The notes under the pieces were generated by a model. It was not told where the DNA came from, made no database searches, and worked only from the letters and a program-made list of their open reading frames with translations. From DASPLH01 sp035627675 (GTDB lineage Bacteria; Acidobacteriota; Terriglobia; Terriglobales; Acidobacteriaceae): a stretch of DNA of 5,872 nucleotides. A program made the translations under genes and the position numbers. Every line of letters starts with the position of its first letter. The stretch's first letter is position 1. The stretch covers positions 1-5,872 of the forward strand of contig DASPLH010000167.1 of assembly GCA_035627675.1 (NCBI GenBank), in the 5' to 3' direction. Shown here one piece after another: positions 5,313 to 5,872 of the stretch.

Positions 5313-5872
5313 TCACATGATCACGCGCTCGTCGCCTACGCGCCGGGTGACCCGTTCGCGGTCGAGATACTCCAGCAGCGGGATAGCGTACTTGCGCGAC
5401 ACCCCGGTCAGGTCCTTGAATCGCGACACGTCTATTTTTGGAGACGACGCTTTCAGCGCGGCGACCTGCTGACGCAGCTGATCCAGGGCATCGCGGTGAA
5501 AGACGAGATCGTCGGCCAGTTTGACCAGCGTTCTATCTCGCAGCAGCAACGTAACGATCTGCTGGGCGCGCGTGCGATCCAACTTTAGTCCGGCGAGCAC
5601 GTCCTTCAGCGCCGGAACCTTCAGGCCCGCACTGGCGAACGCCTGCTCGATTTCGCGCTTCGAATCCGCTTCGTCGCTCCTCATCGTGACGCCGCGTCCC
5701 GCGAGCGACACCTGCTCACCTGAGACTTGTACCTTCTTCTCCGACGTTAGCGAGGCGAGCACGCAGGCGAACACCTCTGCGTTCAACTCCAGCTTGTTAC
5801 GTAGCTCTTCCTTGCCGATACCGGCCACGAGAGGGTGGGCGCCATGGAACGCATCGAGCGTCTTCAGAGCCG
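5313..5872 (-). CDS. selB: Selenocysteine-specific elongation factor SelB, C-terminal part (cut by window edge)
   Basis: SelB is the GTPase that brings selenocysteinyl-tRNA to UGA codons by binding the SECIS hairpin in the mRNA. Only the C-terminal 185 residues lie in the window; the frame is open to the right edge, and the GTPase (EF-Tu-like) domains must lie beyond it. Visible are FHGAHPLVAGIGKEELR (8-24 of the fragment), a typical SelB winged-helix entry, then a second winged helix (about 70-127) and the last one (about 143-185) with FKDLTGVSRKYAIPLLEYLD (151-170) and VTRRVGD (174-180), the SECIS-binding end of the protein. A GTG at 5828 is not the start: the conserved FHGAHPL block lies upstream of it in frame. 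The protein ends at VIM, a normal length for the family end. Presence of selB implies selA, selD and a tRNA-Sec elsewhere. Confidence 0.93.
   Translation of the reverse strand, partial: ALKTLDAFHGAHPLVAGIGKEELRNKLELNAEVFACVLASLTSEKKVQVSGEQVSLAGRGVTMRSDEADSKREIEQAFASAGLKVPALKDVLAGLKLDRTRAQQIVTLLLRDRTLVKLADDLVFHRDALDQLRQQVAALKASSPKIDVSRFKDLTGVSRKYAIPLLEYLDRERVTRRVGDERVIM

Noticed and set aside
5313..5828. SelB fragment as a complete stand-alone 171-residue gene starting at GTG 5828
   Set aside because: The frame stays open to the window edge and conserved SelB residues (FHGAHPL) lie upstream of that GTG.

Overview
The window looks like ordinary chromosomal DNA from a GC-rich bacterium. The dispersed hairpin repeat with the core CATCCTGAGCGAGGAAGCGC, the DUF6766-type membrane protein, a TrmFO-type tRNA methyltransferase and a bacterial SelB together suggest Acidobacteriota (Terriglobia-like). 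That assignment rests on recollection of such repeats and families, not on a search. No phage, transposase, CRISPR, tRNA or rRNA gene was recognised.

Layout. Positions 1-224 are non-coding and hold two copies of the repeat around a separate 9-bp hairpin. The minus-strand block 225-2125 (2229 if a small ORF is counted) carries trmFO preceded by a GNAT acetyltransferase of the spermidine/spermine (thialysine) N-acetyltransferase-like group. A possible 48-residue single-membrane-span ORF overlaps the acetyltransferase start. A divergent intergenic region (about 2126-2387) leads to a plus-strand block: a 78-residue two-span membrane protein, a secreted HEAT-like repeat protein overlapping it by ATGA, and an ankyrin-repeat lipoprotein. 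A third, inverted repeat copy follows, then a DUF6766-like membrane protein made of two similar halves. The plus-strand block converges on the 3' end of a minus-strand selB, which runs off the right edge.

How the genes relate. TrmFO (tRNA T-loop m5U54) and SelB (selenocysteine delivery) are translation functions on opposite sides of an envelope-protein block of unknown role. The three genes at 2388-4480 look co-transcribed and all their products are predicted to be membrane-bound, exported or lipid-anchored, so a shared envelope role is a reasonable but unproven inference. The most informative non-coding signal is the repeat family. The two full copies have an identical 8-bp stem, and five of their eight differences fall in the 8-nt loop. 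Both lie just past a stop codon, in the same orientation relative to the upstream gene, which suggests a structured 3'-UTR element. I found no convincing novel multi-gene system.
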